A stretch of DNA of 64,000 nucleotides from Arthrobacter tumbae (GCF_016907495.1 NZ_JAFBCC010000001.1:2542001-2606000); one strand, 5' to 3'; counted from the first letter of the stretch, positions 36,186 through 44,679 are shown. Notes: generated by a model from the letters alone, not told the origin. Program-made: numbers and translations.

Positions 36186-37196
36186 ATGACTGCAGAAGTT
36201 GAACACAGGCCTCGTATCGCTCTGACTCTGGGCGATCCTGCCGGCGTCGGTCCCGAACTGGCCGTCAAGCTGCTCGCCAAGCCGGAGACCACGCAGGTTG
36301 CCGAGGTTTACGTGCTCGCAGACCGTGCGGAGGTTGAGGCGGCAGCCGCAGCGGCCGGCGTCACGGTTCCCCTTGCCGATGAGCCAGTTCCCGGGTTCGC
36401 TGTACTGCTCGACGACAACTCCGCACCTTCCGAGCCCATCGTCGTCCGCGAGGTATCGAAGGCGGCAGGGGAGCGCACCATGCACCAGCTGCGCCGCGCC
36501 GTCGCACTGGCGAATGAGGGCAAGGTGGAGGCCATCCTCTTCACCCCGCTAAACAAGACCAGCCTGAAGCTGGGCGGAATGAACGAGGAAGACGAGCTGC
36601 GCTGGTTCGCCAAGGAGCTCAACTACACGGGCACCACCAGCGAGCTCAACGTACTTCCTGGACTGTGGACCGCCCGCGTCACCTCGCACATCCCGATCAG
36701 CGAGGTAGCCGAGCGCATCAGGCCGGAGAACGTCACCGCCGCCATCCGCCTGCTGCACGGCGTGTTGTCCGATTCCGGGTTGGAGTCACCGCGCGTTGCC
36801 GTCTGTGCGCTGAATCCGCACGCCGGGGAGAACGGTAACTTCGGGCGTGAGGAGATCGACCAGATCGCTCCCGGAATCGCCGACGCCGTAGCCGACGGCA
36901 TCAATGCGCAAGGCCCCTTCCCCTCCGACACCGTATTCCTGGCCGCCAAACGAGGCGACTTCGACGGCGTCGTCACGATGTACCACGACCAGGGCCAGAT
37001 CGCGATGAAGCTCATCGGTTTCGACCGCGGTGTCACTATCCAGGGCGGCTTGCCCATTGTGATCGCGACGCCGGCGCACGGCACCGCTTTCGACATCGTG
37101 GGCCAGAACATCGCAAACCTCGGTGCCACCGAGCACGCGTTTGAGCTCGCTGCAGCGATCGGTGCGCGTCTCCGGGCGTCGAAGACCCTTGTCTGA
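36186..37196 (+). CDS. 4-hydroxythreonine-4-phosphate dehydrogenase family (PdxA/PdxA2)
   Basis: A 336-residue protein of the PdxA family: RIALTLGDPAGVGPELAVKLL at the start, VCALNPHAGENGNFG in the middle and the metal-binding MYHDQGQIAMKL and IATPAHGTAFDIVG towards the end. PdxA proper serves vitamin B6 synthesis. PdxA2 members oxidise and decarboxylate 4-phospho-D-threonate to dihydroxyacetone phosphate. The operon with a carboxylate transporter and tetrose enzymes favours the PdxA2 type. A DUF1537 kinase, the usual PdxA2 partner, is not in this operon. Confidence 0.9.
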   Translation: MTAEVEHRPRIALTLGDPAGVGPELAVKLLAKPETTQVAEVYVLADRAEVEAAAAAAGVTVPLADEPVPGFAVLLDDNSAPSEPIVVREVSKAAGERTMHQLRRAVALANEGKVEAILFTPLNKTSLKLGGMNEEDELRWFAKELNYTGTTSELNVLPGLWTARVTSHIPISEVAERIRPENVTAAIRLLHGVLSDSGLESPRVAVCALNPHAGENGNFGREEIDQIAPGIADAVADGINAQGPFPSDTVFLAAKRGDFDGVVTMYHDQGQIAMKLIGFDRGVTIQGGLPIVIATPAHGTAFDIVGQNIANLGATEHAFELAAAIGARLRASKTLV

Positions 37197-37935
37197 GCAG
37201 TCCCACGGGCCGGTCACGATCGGCATCAGCACCAAGATGTATCTGGGCTACGCGGCCTCCTGCAGCTGGCTCGAAGAGGTGGTGCGCATAGCGCAGGCGA
37301 GCCCGGCGGTACAGGACGGACACGTCGAACTGTTCGTGGCGCCGTCGTTCCCGGTACTTGAGACAGCGCTCCGGCTGACACGGGGCACTCCCGTGAAAGT
37401 CGGAGCGCAGAACGCCAGCGACCGGGACGCCGGCGCTCTGACCGGTGAGGTCAGTCCGGCCTTCCTCGCAGAGATGGGCGTGGAGCTCGTTGAGCTAGGA
37501 CATGCAGAAAGACGGCGGCACTTCGGCGAGGACGACGGCGTGACCGCCGCGAAGGTGGCGGCTGCGCAACGGAACGGGCTCACACCCCTGCTGTGCGTCG
37601 GGGAGATCGAGCGAACGTCAGTGGAGGACGCTGCACAGTTCTGCCTCGAACAGGTGGCGACCGCCGGCGTCCGCGCAACCGGCCCGGCGCCGATCCTCGC
37701 ATACGAGCCGGTATGGGCCATTGGTGCTGCTGAACCGGCCGGTGCCCAGCATGTTCGGGGCGTGGTGGCACGAATGAAGGCTGAGCTGCCCGAAGGCGTC
37801 ACCGTCATTTACGGCGGAAGCGCCGGTCCCGGGCTGTTGCCGACGCTGCAGCCTGACGTGGACGGGCTCTTCCTTGGTCGGTTCGCGCACGACCCGCGGA
37901 ACATCGAGCTCATCCTTGCCGAGGCGGCCCGCTAA
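37189..37935 (+). CDS. Triose-phosphate isomerase family protein
   Basis: About 248 residues of a TIM barrel. Catalytic residues are all present: Lys in GISTKMYLGY (canonical NWKMN region), His in VELGHAERR and Glu in AYEPVWAIGA; the phosphate loop VIYGGSAGPG is near the C-terminus. The start is probably TTG 37189, overlapping the pdxA stop by 8 bp; no ATG fits. EryH-type members isomerise L-erythrulose 1-phosphate to D-erythrulose 4-phosphate, which fits this operon. It could instead convert the dihydroxyacetone phosphate made by PdxA2. Confidence 0.9.
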   Translation: MSEQSHGPVTIGISTKMYLGYAASCSWLEEVVRIAQASPAVQDGHVELFVAPSFPVLETALRLTRGTPVKVGAQNASDRDAGALTGEVSPAFLAEMGVELVELGHAERRRHFGEDDGVTAAKVAAAQRNGLTPLLCVGEIERTSVEDAAQFCLEQVATAGVRATGPAPILAYEPVWAIGAAEPAGAQHVRGVVARMKAELPEGVTVIYGGSAGPGLLPTLQPDVDGLFLGRFAHDPRNIELILAEAAR

Positions 37936-38053
37936 GGGTCGTTCAGCAGTCGGCCATGGATTGCGTTAGCCATTGCATGTCAGTATCCAAGCGCTTAGCC
38001 GTGGATCGGGTCGTGGGGAATTTGATGAAAGTGCGCACAGGCCTCCAAGGCGT

Positions 38054-39118
38054 CTACTTGGCAGACCCCGTCGTCGAGCTTTCGGGTTCGTCGACGGTGT
38101 TACCGTCGGCCGTGAGCACGGGCTGCCCTTCGACCTGGGAGCGATCCTTTTTATCGTCGTTGCTGCGGGTCTTGAGCAGACTCGCGATGGTCGCTACGAC
38201 GATGGTGGCGGCGATGAAGAGCAATGAGAGCCAGATGGGGATCTCGGGCACCCAAAGGAGTGGTTCCCCACCGTTGATGAAGGGAAGCTCGTTGACATGT
38301 AGGGCGTGGAACACGAGCTTCACGCCTATGAACCCGAGGATGACAGCCAGTCCCTGGGCGAGGTAAACCAGACGCTCGAGCAGTCCTCCGATGAGGAAGA
38401 ACAACTGGCGCAATCCCATCAGCGCGAACGCGTTGGCGGTGAAGACTATGTAGGCCTCGTTGGTCAGTCCGTAAATCGCCGGGATTGAATCGACGGCGAA
38501 GATGAGGTCCACAAAGCCGATTGCGACGATGGTGAGCAGCATCGGGGTCACGAAGCGCTTCCCGCCGCGCTTCACCGTTAGCTTGTCCCGGTGATACTCA
38601 TCGGTGACCGGAAGGATTCGGCGCACAAGTGTCATGAACTTACCGTCAGCCGGATTGGACTCGTGGCTGGTGAACGCTTGCTTGTAGGCGAGGACGAGCA
38701 ACAGGGCACCGAAGATGTAGAAGACCCAGGAAAAGTTCTCGATCAGCGCCGCTCCGATGGCGATGAAACCACCACGCAGGATGAGGGCGATAATGATCCC
38801 GATCATCAGCACCTTCTGCTGGTACTTTTTCGGTACCGCGAAGCCGGCCATCACAATGAGGAAGACGAACAGGTTATCGATCGAGAGCGCCTTCTCGGTG
38901 AGGTAACCGGCAAAGTACTCTCCGCCGAACGACCAGCCGGAAGTGACACCAATACCGACACCGAACAGCAGCGCGAGACCGATGTAGAACGCCGACCATC
39001 GCGCCGATTCTGCGATGGACGGTTCATGGGGCTTACGCACGTGGGCGAAGAACTCGTAGACGAAGAAGATGATTGTCACGGCGATGGTGATCAACCAGAT
39101 CAGGGGTGTGACCTGCAT
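38054..39118 (-). CDS. TerC family membrane protein (Mn2+ exporter type)
   Basis: A 354-residue protein with about nine membrane segments. TerC motifs: YLTEKALSIDNLFVFLIVMAGF and a FVDLIFAVDSIPAIYG segment, each with the acidic residues expected of the TerC/Alx metal-binding core. Alx and related proteins export manganese. The upstream leader looks like a yybP-ykoY manganese riboswitch. ATG 39118 has GGAG about eight bases upstream; the longer frame to 39181 runs into the riboswitch. Confidence 0.92.
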   Translation of the reverse strand: MQVTPLIWLITIAVTIIFFVYEFFAHVRKPHEPSIAESARWSAFYIGLALLFGVGIGVTSGWSFGGEYFAGYLTEKALSIDNLFVFLIVMAGFAVPKKYQQKVLMIGIIIALILRGGFIAIGAALIENFSWVFYIFGALLLVLAYKQAFTSHESNPADGKFMTLVRRILPVTDEYHRDKLTVKRGGKRFVTPMLLTIVAIGFVDLIFAVDSIPAIYGLTNEAYIVFTANAFALMGLRQLFFLIGGLLERLVYLAQGLAVILGFIGVKLVFHALHVNELPFINGGEPLLWVPEIPIWLSLLFIAATIVVATIASLLKTRSNDDKKDRSQVEGQPVLTADGNTVDEPESSTTGSAK

Positions 39119-39149
39119 GAGGGTTGCTCCAAGGGGTAGGCGTCGGATG

Positions 39150-39262
39150 TAGGCGCCAAGGTCTCCTCCGCCCGGTAACAACCGGAACCGACTGGCCCGA
39201 AATGCTTCAATGCATTCGTATTGACGGGCCGATCACAGACGGGAGTACTCCCCTTGATCTAT
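39150..39262 (-). promoter_or_regulatory. yybP-ykoY type manganese riboswitch upstream of terC
   Basis: On the minus strand the leader begins AAGGGGAGTACTCCCG (about 39260 downward) and ends GGAGGAGACCTTGGCGCC (about 39169-39152). These match the two conserved internal loops of the actinobacterial yybP-ykoY family: the GGGGAGUA segment at the 5' end and the GAGACCUUGG-like 3' loop. GC-rich complementary stretches lie between. It precedes a TerC gene, the most common context for this riboswitch. It should switch on TerC when Mn2+ is high. Boundaries are approximate. Confidence 0.8.
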
Positions 39263-39364
39263 AAAGCCTAACGTATGCGCGACTGTCCTTTTTCTCGTGG
39301 TGCATCTCTCGCAGCAAACCTGCCGGGATGGCGGAAGATCAGTGACCGGGCAAGTCGTACTGGG

Positions 39365-39643
39365 CTAGATACCTTCAACCTCGTACCGTCGAGCGATATC
39401 CGCGGTTGCCCTGCCCCATGCGCTCCCGCTGACTCTCTGCTGGTGCAGGCGAAATGAGGCGGCGTCTTGAAACTGTTCGTCAACCTGCCACACCAGCGGG
39501 TTCTCAGTGACCTTCACCTCGAAGGATAGGCAGCCTTGCTCAGCGCGCGTTAGCTCGACGTGCAAAGGAAGAAACCGAGCAACAATCGCCGCCTGGTTTT
39601 GGTCGCTGCAGACGAGTTGGCCGCTCAGGAAGATGTTGCTCAC
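39365..39643 (-). CDS. Antibiotic biosynthesis monooxygenase-like (YgiN family)
   Basis: A 92-residue protein of the ABM ferredoxin-like fold. IFLSGQLVCSD is the first strand, RAEQGCLSFEVK is the typical strand-2 segment, and WQVDEQFQDAASFRLHQQR carries the conserved region with the H-x-x-x pattern. Members are quinol monooxygenases or small heme/aldehyde enzymes. ATG 39643 is the first in frame. It lies 36 bp downstream of the DUF3072 gene, possibly in one unit. Confidence 0.78.
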   Translation of the reverse strand: MSNIFLSGQLVCSDQNQAAIVARFLPLHVELTRAEQGCLSFEVKVTENPLVWQVDEQFQDAASFRLHQQRVSGSAWGRATADIARRYEVEGI

Positions 39644-39679
39644 AAAGCCATCATTGCACCGCTCAAGTTGAGGCGGGCA

Positions 39680-39934
39680 CTACCCGCCGGTTTGCGCCTC
39701 ATCAGTCCCACCGGACACCCGACCGCTGGACTTCTGCAGCCGGTCGATGTGCTCGGAGGCCTCCGCCTTGGTTATGTCGGCGGGAATCTCCTCGCCGGCT
39801 TCCCGGGCGAGCGTATCCAGGTAGCTGCGCTGGGCATCGGTCATCGGTTCATCTCCGGTGACCCACTCCTCAGGGTCACGGGCGAAACCGCCCTGCGGCT
39901 CCGGCGTCGGGCTTCCCAAAGTTTCATCAGACAT
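39680..39934 (-). CDS. DUF3072 domain-containing protein
   Basis: An 84-residue hydrophilic protein starting MSDETLGSPTPEPQGGFARD, with the DUF3072 core EPMTDAQRSYLDTLAREAGE and KAEASEHIDRLQ. The C-terminal helix pair is common to many actinobacterial short proteins; function unknown. AAGGAG lies upstream of ATG 39934. It follows a hypothetical gene by 10 bp, so 40412-39365 may be one leftward unit. Confidence 0.82.
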   Translation of the reverse strand: MSDETLGSPTPEPQGGFARDPEEWVTGDEPMTDAQRSYLDTLAREAGEEIPADITKAEASEHIDRLQKSSGRVSGGTDEAQTGG

Positions 39935-39944
39935 AATTGCTCCT

Positions 39945-40412
39945 TCAGTGTTGGTTCTTCTGGCTGGCTTCCGGGGGCAGCGCCTCATGGTGAGAGCGGC
40001 CATGCGTCCGGCGGTCTTCCTTCATCTCCGCTTCGAACAGGTGCCGCTTCCCCTCCACAAGCTCATCGCGCGCACGCTTCTCGAGCGCCTTGAACTCTGC
40101 GTAGTAGTTGTCGTCATAGTCCTCGACGATCTGGAACGTCCACCGCCCCTCAATAACGTTTCGGCCCAGGACATCGCGGTTGACTTCCTCCGCGAGACTC
40201 TCATGTCCTGCCTCCCGCAGCAGGTCAACGGCCTCACCCAAAGCAAGGTCCGCCATCCCCGTCAACCGGTGGAAGCCATAAAGAAGCCCACGCGCATGTT
40301 CCACTACTTCAAGCGCTTCCGAGAGTTTCCCGAGCGCCTCCACCGTCTGATCCGTTGCCGATCCGGGCCGCTGGTGGTTGCTGTCCGGCCCGTCCGATCC
40401 TGAGATAGTCAT
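39945..40412 (-). CDS. Conserved hypothetical protein
   Basis: A 155-residue helical hydrophilic protein starting MTISGSDGPDSNHQRPGSA. Recognisable stretches are LSEALEVVEHARGLLYGFHR and a YDDNYYAEFKALEKRARDEL segment; the C-terminus is rich in charged residues. I do not assign a family. ATG 40412 is preferred because GGTAAG lies upstream; ATG 40424 is four codons longer. A frame open to 41075 is a shadow of the MFS gene on the other strand. Confidence 0.65.
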   Translation of the reverse strand: MTISGSDGPDSNHQRPGSATDQTVEALGKLSEALEVVEHARGLLYGFHRLTGMADLALGEAVDLLREAGHESLAEEVNRDVLGRNVIEGRWTFQIVEDYDDNYYAEFKALEKRARDELVEGKRHLFEAEMKEDRRTHGRSHHEALPPEASQKNQH

Positions 40413-40500
40413 ACTGCTTACCATATACAGCAGTCGCCCCGATTGGGCGGATCCCGGCCCCGCACTATGCCGACGGCCGGCACCCGAATACCCTGATTCC

Positions 40501-41757
40501 ATGCCCACCTCCAGCAGGACTCCCGCCGGAAACCGTACGACGACGGCGCCAGACCTCCCTGCCATCCAGCGCCACACTGTCCGGGTCCTCATTGCGGCGC
40601 AGATCCTCGGTGGAATCGGCATGGGATCGGTCCTCTCGATCGGTGCCGTCATGGCCGCCGAAATTTCCGGCTCCGAAGCGCTCTCGGGCACGGCTGCCAC
40701 CCTCAGCACGCTCGGCGCAGCAGCCAGCGCCATCCCGCTGGCGCGCCTGGCCCAGCGGCTCGGCCGACGGGCAGCCCTGACCACCGGTGCGTTCATCGCT
40801 GCCTCCGGATCGCTCACCGTTATCGGCGCGGCCGCCCTCGGGTCGTTTCCGCTGCTGCTCCTCGCGTTCGCACTGCTCGGCGTCGGCACCGCCGTCAATC
40901 TGCAGTCCCGCTTCGCTGCCACCGACGTCGCCAGCCCTGAGCACCGCGGACGGGACCTGTCACTGGTCGTCTGGTTCACCACTGTCGGAGCAGTGCTCGG
41001 ACCGAACCTGATCGGACCTGGTGAGGTGGTCGCTGAAACGCTCGGGATGCCGGACCTGACCGGACCATTCCTCATTGCCGTCGGCGCGCAGGTCGCAGCA
41101 GCGGCCGTCTATCTGATCGCCCTGCGGCCGGATCCTTACCTCATCAGCCGGGCATCGCCGTCGGACCCGAAAGACGACGCCCCGGGTATGGTCCGCGGCA
41201 GGGGAGCGCTGATCTTCGCCATCGGATCCATCGCGGCCAGCCACGCGGTCATGGTTTCAGTCATGTCCATGACCCCGGTCCACCTGGTCAACCACGGCGT
41301 GACGCTCACGATCGTCGGGCTCACCATCAGCCTCCACATTGCCGGTATGTACGCGTTGTCACCGGTGTTCGGCTGGCTGAGCGACCGGGTTGGGCGCGTG
41401 GGCACCATCCTGATGGGCCAGGCGCTGTTCGCGGTTGCGCTGATCACCGTGGCCTTCGGCGAAGATGACCCCGTGATGGTGACCATCGGCTTGATTGTCC
41501 TAGGCCTCGGCTGGAGTGCGTCCACGGTTTCCGGCTCAGCGCTGGTTGCAGACCTCGTCACCGGCGCGGCCCGCGCACGCATCCAGGGCCGCACTGATCT
41601 CTCCATGAACCTTGCCGGCGCATTCGGGGGAGCGGCGTCCGGACTTGTGCTGGCGATGGTGGGCTACTCCGGACTCGCTTGGTCAGCAGGCATCCTGGTG
41701 CTGCTCATCGTTGCCGGCGCGACGACGATGCGAACCGCCCGCCCGCTCTCCGCCTGA
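40501..41757 (+). CDS. MFS transporter
   Basis: A 418-residue permease with 12 predicted membrane segments. Helix 1 starts VRVLIAAQILGGIGMGSVL; motif A-like IPLARLAQRLGRRAAL follows helix 2 and VFGWLSDRVGRVGTILMG is the second copy. The family is close to drug or unknown-substrate efflux carriers. It is divergent from the hypothetical gene at 39945 and convergent with the SDR gene at 41775. No nearby regulator. Confidence 0.88.
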   Translation: MPTSSRTPAGNRTTTAPDLPAIQRHTVRVLIAAQILGGIGMGSVLSIGAVMAAEISGSEALSGTAATLSTLGAAASAIPLARLAQRLGRRAALTTGAFIAASGSLTVIGAAALGSFPLLLLAFALLGVGTAVNLQSRFAATDVASPEHRGRDLSLVVWFTTVGAVLGPNLIGPGEVVAETLGMPDLTGPFLIAVGAQVAAAAVYLIALRPDPYLISRASPSDPKDDAPGMVRGRGALIFAIGSIAASHAVMVSVMSMTPVHLVNHGVTLTIVGLTISLHIAGMYALSPVFGWLSDRVGRVGTILMGQALFAVALITVAFGEDDPVMVTIGLIVLGLGWSASTVSGSALVADLVTGAARARIQGRTDLSMNLAGAFGGAASGLVLAMVGYSGLAWSAGILVLLIVAGATTMRTARPLSA

Positions 41758-41774
41758 GCGCTCGCAACGAGTAG

Positions 41775-42431
41775 CTAGACGCGGACGTTATTGAGCACAG
41801 CCTCCGGGATTGCTGTGTCGCCCGAGTTGAGTTCGAGGATCTGGCGGCGGATGCGGGGCTCGTGAACGATCTCGTTCAACGTCGCGGCTACATCATCGCG
41901 GCTGATCTCATCGTGGAGTTCGGCTGGGCCCATGGACACACTTCCGAGGCCGGGCTCGTCGGTGAGGAGAGAGGGCCGGAGAATGACCCATTCCAGGCCC
42001 GAGCGCGTGAGCGATACCTCCGCGCGTTTCTTGACAGTAAAGTAGAACTCGACGTCGTCCTCGAGGTTGCGCTCACGCCACGACTCGGGAAGCACCGAAA
42101 CGAGCACGAAACGCCGCACATTTGCCAGACGGGCAGCTTCCGCTGCCCGCTCCACTCCGTCACCATCGATAGCGGCGGTCACATCTCGGCTTCCTCCGTT
42201 AGAGCCTGCGCTATAAACGATGACATCGTGACCCGCGAACGCATCGGAAAGTTCGTCGACGGTCAGAGTCGAGAGGTCACCGATAACCGCTCGGATTCCT
42301 AGCTCCGACTCGGTCCAACGCTGCTGCTCAGGTTCGCGGACGAGGCCGGTTACCTCATCGCCATGAGCCGACAGCTTCGCAGCGAGCAGCTTCCCGATAG
42401 CCCCAGTCACGCCGATCACGAATACCCGCAT
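41775..42431 (-). CDS. NAD(P)-binding atypical SDR protein
   Basis: A 218-residue Rossmann protein starting MRVFVIGVTGAIGKLLAAKL, with the GxxGxxG-type loop of atypical SDRs (NAD(P)H-binding, NmrA/YwnB-like). VIYSAGSNGGSRDVTAAIDG and RFVLVSVLPESW are further family segments. The catalytic Tyr-x-x-x-Lys of classical SDRs is not evident. AAGG is placed eight bases upstream of ATG 42431. It follows the F420-type oxidoreductase gene (42475) on the same strand, 43 bp later. Confidence 0.8.
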   Translation of the reverse strand: MRVFVIGVTGAIGKLLAAKLSAHGDEVTGLVREPEQQRWTESELGIRAVIGDLSTLTVDELSDAFAGHDVIVYSAGSNGGSRDVTAAIDGDGVERAAEAARLANVRRFVLVSVLPESWRERNLEDDVEFYFTVKKRAEVSLTRSGLEWVILRPSLLTDEPGLGSVSMGPAELHDEISRDDVAATLNEIVHEPRIRRQILELNSGDTAIPEAVLNNVRV

Positions 42432-42474
42432 CTGCATCACCTTCTTTGTAACCGGAATATTCCAAGCCCCTTGG

Positions 42475-43137
42475 CTACGCCATGTCTGCGTAGCGCTTCG
42501 CCTGGGGGAGCCCTTCGCGCACCTGATCGGCGTCGAATTCCGGCCCGTACACCGGCGTATCCCGCTGGAACCGCCAGCCCTCAGCGAGTGGACCGGCATC
42601 GACCACGTCGAACCCGAACTGGTCGATCAGCGACGCAACTGCCTGCTTGGCGCCGTCGTCGTCTCCAGCGATAGGCAGCGCCCGGCGGCCTGGCGTGCCG
42701 GGCTCGGTCGCTTTGCTGGTCAGGTGATCGGCATAGATATTGTTGAACGCCTTGACCACGTTTGCGGCCGGCAGCCGTTGTGCAAGGAGTTCGCTGGTGG
42801 TGGTCGATTCGTCGTCGAGCTCCGGAATGTTTCCGTCCCGCTCGGGGTAGTAGTTGTTGGTGTCGATTACCGTCTTGCCCTTGAGCGGGGCAGCCGGCAC
42901 CGCATCAATCGCCTTGAGCGGAACGCTTACGACGACGACGTCCCCCGCTTCCGCTGCCTCTTCCGGCGTTGCCGCCCGGGCGCGGTCACCCAGTTCGTCG
43001 ATGAGGTCGATCAGCGTTTCCGGCCCGCGCGAGTTGCTCATCACGACGCCGTATCCGTTCTGGATAGCTAGCCGTGCAAGCTGCGAACCGATGTTGCCAC
43101 TGCCGATGAAGCCGATGGTTGTCAGGTTATTTTCCAT
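42475..43137 (-). CDS. NADPH-dependent F420 reductase-like oxidoreductase
   Basis: A 220-residue protein. The N-terminal TIGFIGSGNIGSQLARLAIQ is the dinucleotide loop, followed by VVMSNSRGPETL, VVVSVPLKAI, VIDTNNYYPERDGN and VVKAFNNIYADHL. It belongs to the same COG2085-type family as the 13187-13762 product but is longer at the C-terminus. It probably reduces a small substrate with NADPH. A palindrome-like TTAGCGGTTCAAACCGTTAA lies at 43173-43192, 36 bp upstream of the start. Confidence 0.85.
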   Translation of the reverse strand: MENNLTTIGFIGSGNIGSQLARLAIQNGYGVVMSNSRGPETLIDLIDELGDRARAATPEEAAEAGDVVVVSVPLKAIDAVPAAPLKGKTVIDTNNYYPERDGNIPELDDESTTTSELLAQRLPAANVVKAFNNIYADHLTSKATEPGTPGRRALPIAGDDDGAKQAVASLIDQFGFDVVDAGPLAEGWRFQRDTPVYGPEFDADQVREGLPQAKRYADMA

Positions 43138-43436
43138 GGCGAGTACAACCGATCTGTGAGGCGGGTATTCCCTTAGCGGTTCAAACCGTTAAATGTCTGG
43201 CTGATCCTGAGGTCGACACGGCTGGCCGGCCGGAGTCCTCCGCCACAGTGAGTATCTCCTCCATCTGCGACTGGCGTTGTTCGCTGCGTGAGTGGAGTCG
43301 CCAGTGCAGCGATACGCGGTCCCAGTCCCAGCTGCGACTCCGGCGCCCACAACTATTGCTTGGGTCATTCCGCGACCGTACTACGGGCGGCTACAGGGCG
43401 AGACTCACGGCACTGCCGAGGAGCTGCCCGTCAGAC
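43138..43436. other. Intergenic region without a supported gene
   Basis: About 300 bases between the F420-type reductase start and the sortase stop. Only short shadow frames are present. The one noticeable element is the imperfect palindrome at 43173-43192, a possible operator for the reductase. I see no RNA gene or repeat. Confidence 0.6.
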
Positions 43437-44192
43437 CTAGGGAACGAGTTTCGCGTACACGACGTAGTTGTCATTGAACGTGCCGGTAGCGGGATCGTAG
43501 CCGTCACACGTGATCAGGCGCAGCTCGGGACCTTCGGTGTTTCCGTAGACGGCCTGCGTTGGGAAAGCATCCTTTGAATACTGCTCACCGCGTTCGACGG
43601 CGAATGTCGCCACAGTGCCGTCCTCGCGTGAGATTTCAATGGTGTCGCCCGGATTCAGCTGCTTGATCCAGGCGAAGACGCCGGGCCCACCATCACTGGC
43701 GTTCACATGTCCGAGAAAGATTGAAGGTCCGGGTTCGCCCGGAGTGGGGGAATTCCGATACCACGATGCGGGCGCTCCGGGATGGCCCGGAGGTACCTCG
43801 AGAGACCCGTTCGGTTGGAGCCCCAGGTACAGCAGTCCTGACTTGACGCCGTGGGACGGCATTGACAGAGACACCGGCAACGAACGGCCGAATACCTGTG
43901 GAGTGGCCTCGACGGGCGCGGGTGCGGCGGGTGATGCTTCTTCTGCGGCCGCACCCGATCCATCGGGATGTGCCGGCGCCGGTTCTGCGGGCGGCTTCGA
44001 GTTTGTTGGGGAAGGCGCGGGTGGGGTCGTCGGGCCTTCCGCCGGAAGTGAAGACGGTGCCGCAACCGTGAAAGTGGGCTGGGTGCCGGCGGCGTCGGAC
44101 TGGCTCGGTGCAGCACAGCCGGTGAGGAGCAGCAGTGGGACCGTTGCAGCAGCCAGAAGGCTCCCGCAACGGTCCCGGAAACGGCTAGTCAT
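43437..44192 (-). CDS. Class F sortase, lipoprotein-anchored
   Basis: A 251-residue protein. The signal peptide ends with a lipobox, LLLLTGCAAP, then a proline-rich spacer (residues about 35-95). The catalytic domain has IFLGHVN with the active His and LRLITCDGYDPATG with the active Cys, both typical of class F sortases. In many relatives an Arg precedes the DN of the last strand; here the sequence is FNDNYVVYA, so that Arg seems replaced. Sortases link proteins to the cell wall. It is 49 bp downstream of an excalibur-domain gene, a plausible substrate. Confidence 0.85.
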   Translation of the reverse strand: MTSRFRDRCGSLLAAATVPLLLLTGCAAPSQSDAAGTQPTFTVAAPSSLPAEGPTTPPAPSPTNSKPPAEPAPAHPDGSGAAAEEASPAAPAPVEATPQVFGRSLPVSLSMPSHGVKSGLLYLGLQPNGSLEVPPGHPGAPASWYRNSPTPGEPGPSIFLGHVNASDGGPGVFAWIKQLNPGDTIEISREDGTVATFAVERGEQYSKDAFPTQAVYGNTEGPELRLITCDGYDPATGTFNDNYVVYAKLVP

Positions 44193-44241
44193 GTATATGA
44201 AAGTATCCGATCACTCGACGCTTTCGATGACTCGCCTCGCT

Positions 44242-44679
44242 CTATGCCGCGCGACGACGGACGACGTACGTTCCGCCCGCAGCCAGAGCCAGGACAAGCC
44301 CGCCCCCGAGTGCGAGTGCTGCGGTGTTGTCGGTCTGCGTCACCTCGACACCGGTGGCGGCGCCGCCTGTGGGCATTTGTGTGACCTGATCTCCCATCGG
44401 AGGTGCGGGGACCGGTGTGGGCTGCGCGGTGCCCATCAACCCGACAACGATGCTGGCGTCGTAGGCTGGCGTACCCGCTGCGTCACAACCGAATCCGTCG
44501 CTGTCAGCGTCCAACCGCGGAGCGTAGCCGGGAGTGCCGATCGGAATGTTGTAGACGCCGACCGAAGCAGCTTCCGTGCAATTCTGGAACGGCAGAGATA
44601 CCGCCGACGCCGGCGTCGCCGACAGGGCAACGAACCCGGCGGCCGCTGCTACTGCGAGTCCTGCTCTTGATTTCTTCAT
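44242..44679 (-). CDS. Excalibur-domain surface protein with C-terminal anchor
   Basis: A 145-residue protein. An N-terminal signal peptide (MKKSRAGLAVAAAAGFVAL... cleaved near ATPASA), then an excalibur calcium-binding domain: FQNCTEA, GTPGYAPRLDADSDGFGCD with the DxDxDG loop. A linker and a C-terminal tail follow: a hydrophobic helix (AALALGGGLVLALAAGGTYVV) and a RRRAA end, the form of a sortase-anchored or membrane-anchored protein. No exact LPxTG is visible; the QMPTGG just before the helix is the nearest. AGGGG lies upstream of ATG 44679. It precedes the class F sortase. Confidence 0.83.
   Translation of the reverse strand: MKKSRAGLAVAAAAGFVALSATPASAVSLPFQNCTEAASVGVYNIPIGTPGYAPRLDADSDGFGCDAAGTPAYDASIVVGLMGTAQPTPVPAPPMGDQVTQMPTGGAATGVEVTQTDNTAALALGGGLVLALAAGGTYVVRRRAA

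Noticed and set aside
36186..37196. Calling the PdxA homologue a vitamin B6 biosynthesis gene
   Set aside because: It sits inside a tightly overlapping catabolic operon with a transporter; a PdxA2-type role fits better, though it is not proven.
37981..38000. AAGCGCTT-like sequence after the TIM gene as a LacI site
   Set aside because: Only a short partial symmetry, and it lies between convergent genes where an operator is unlikely.
38591..39139. A 182-codon plus-strand frame rich in Asp, Glu and Gln
   Set aside because: It mirrors the hydrophobic TerC gene; the composition is that of an antisense shadow.
40413..41075. N-terminal extension of the 39945 hypothetical gene
   Set aside because: It lies antisense to the MFS gene; the supported start is ATG 40412.
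43138..43436. Short plus-strand frames as small genes
   Set aside because: No ribosome-binding site, no similarity, and inconsistent codon composition.
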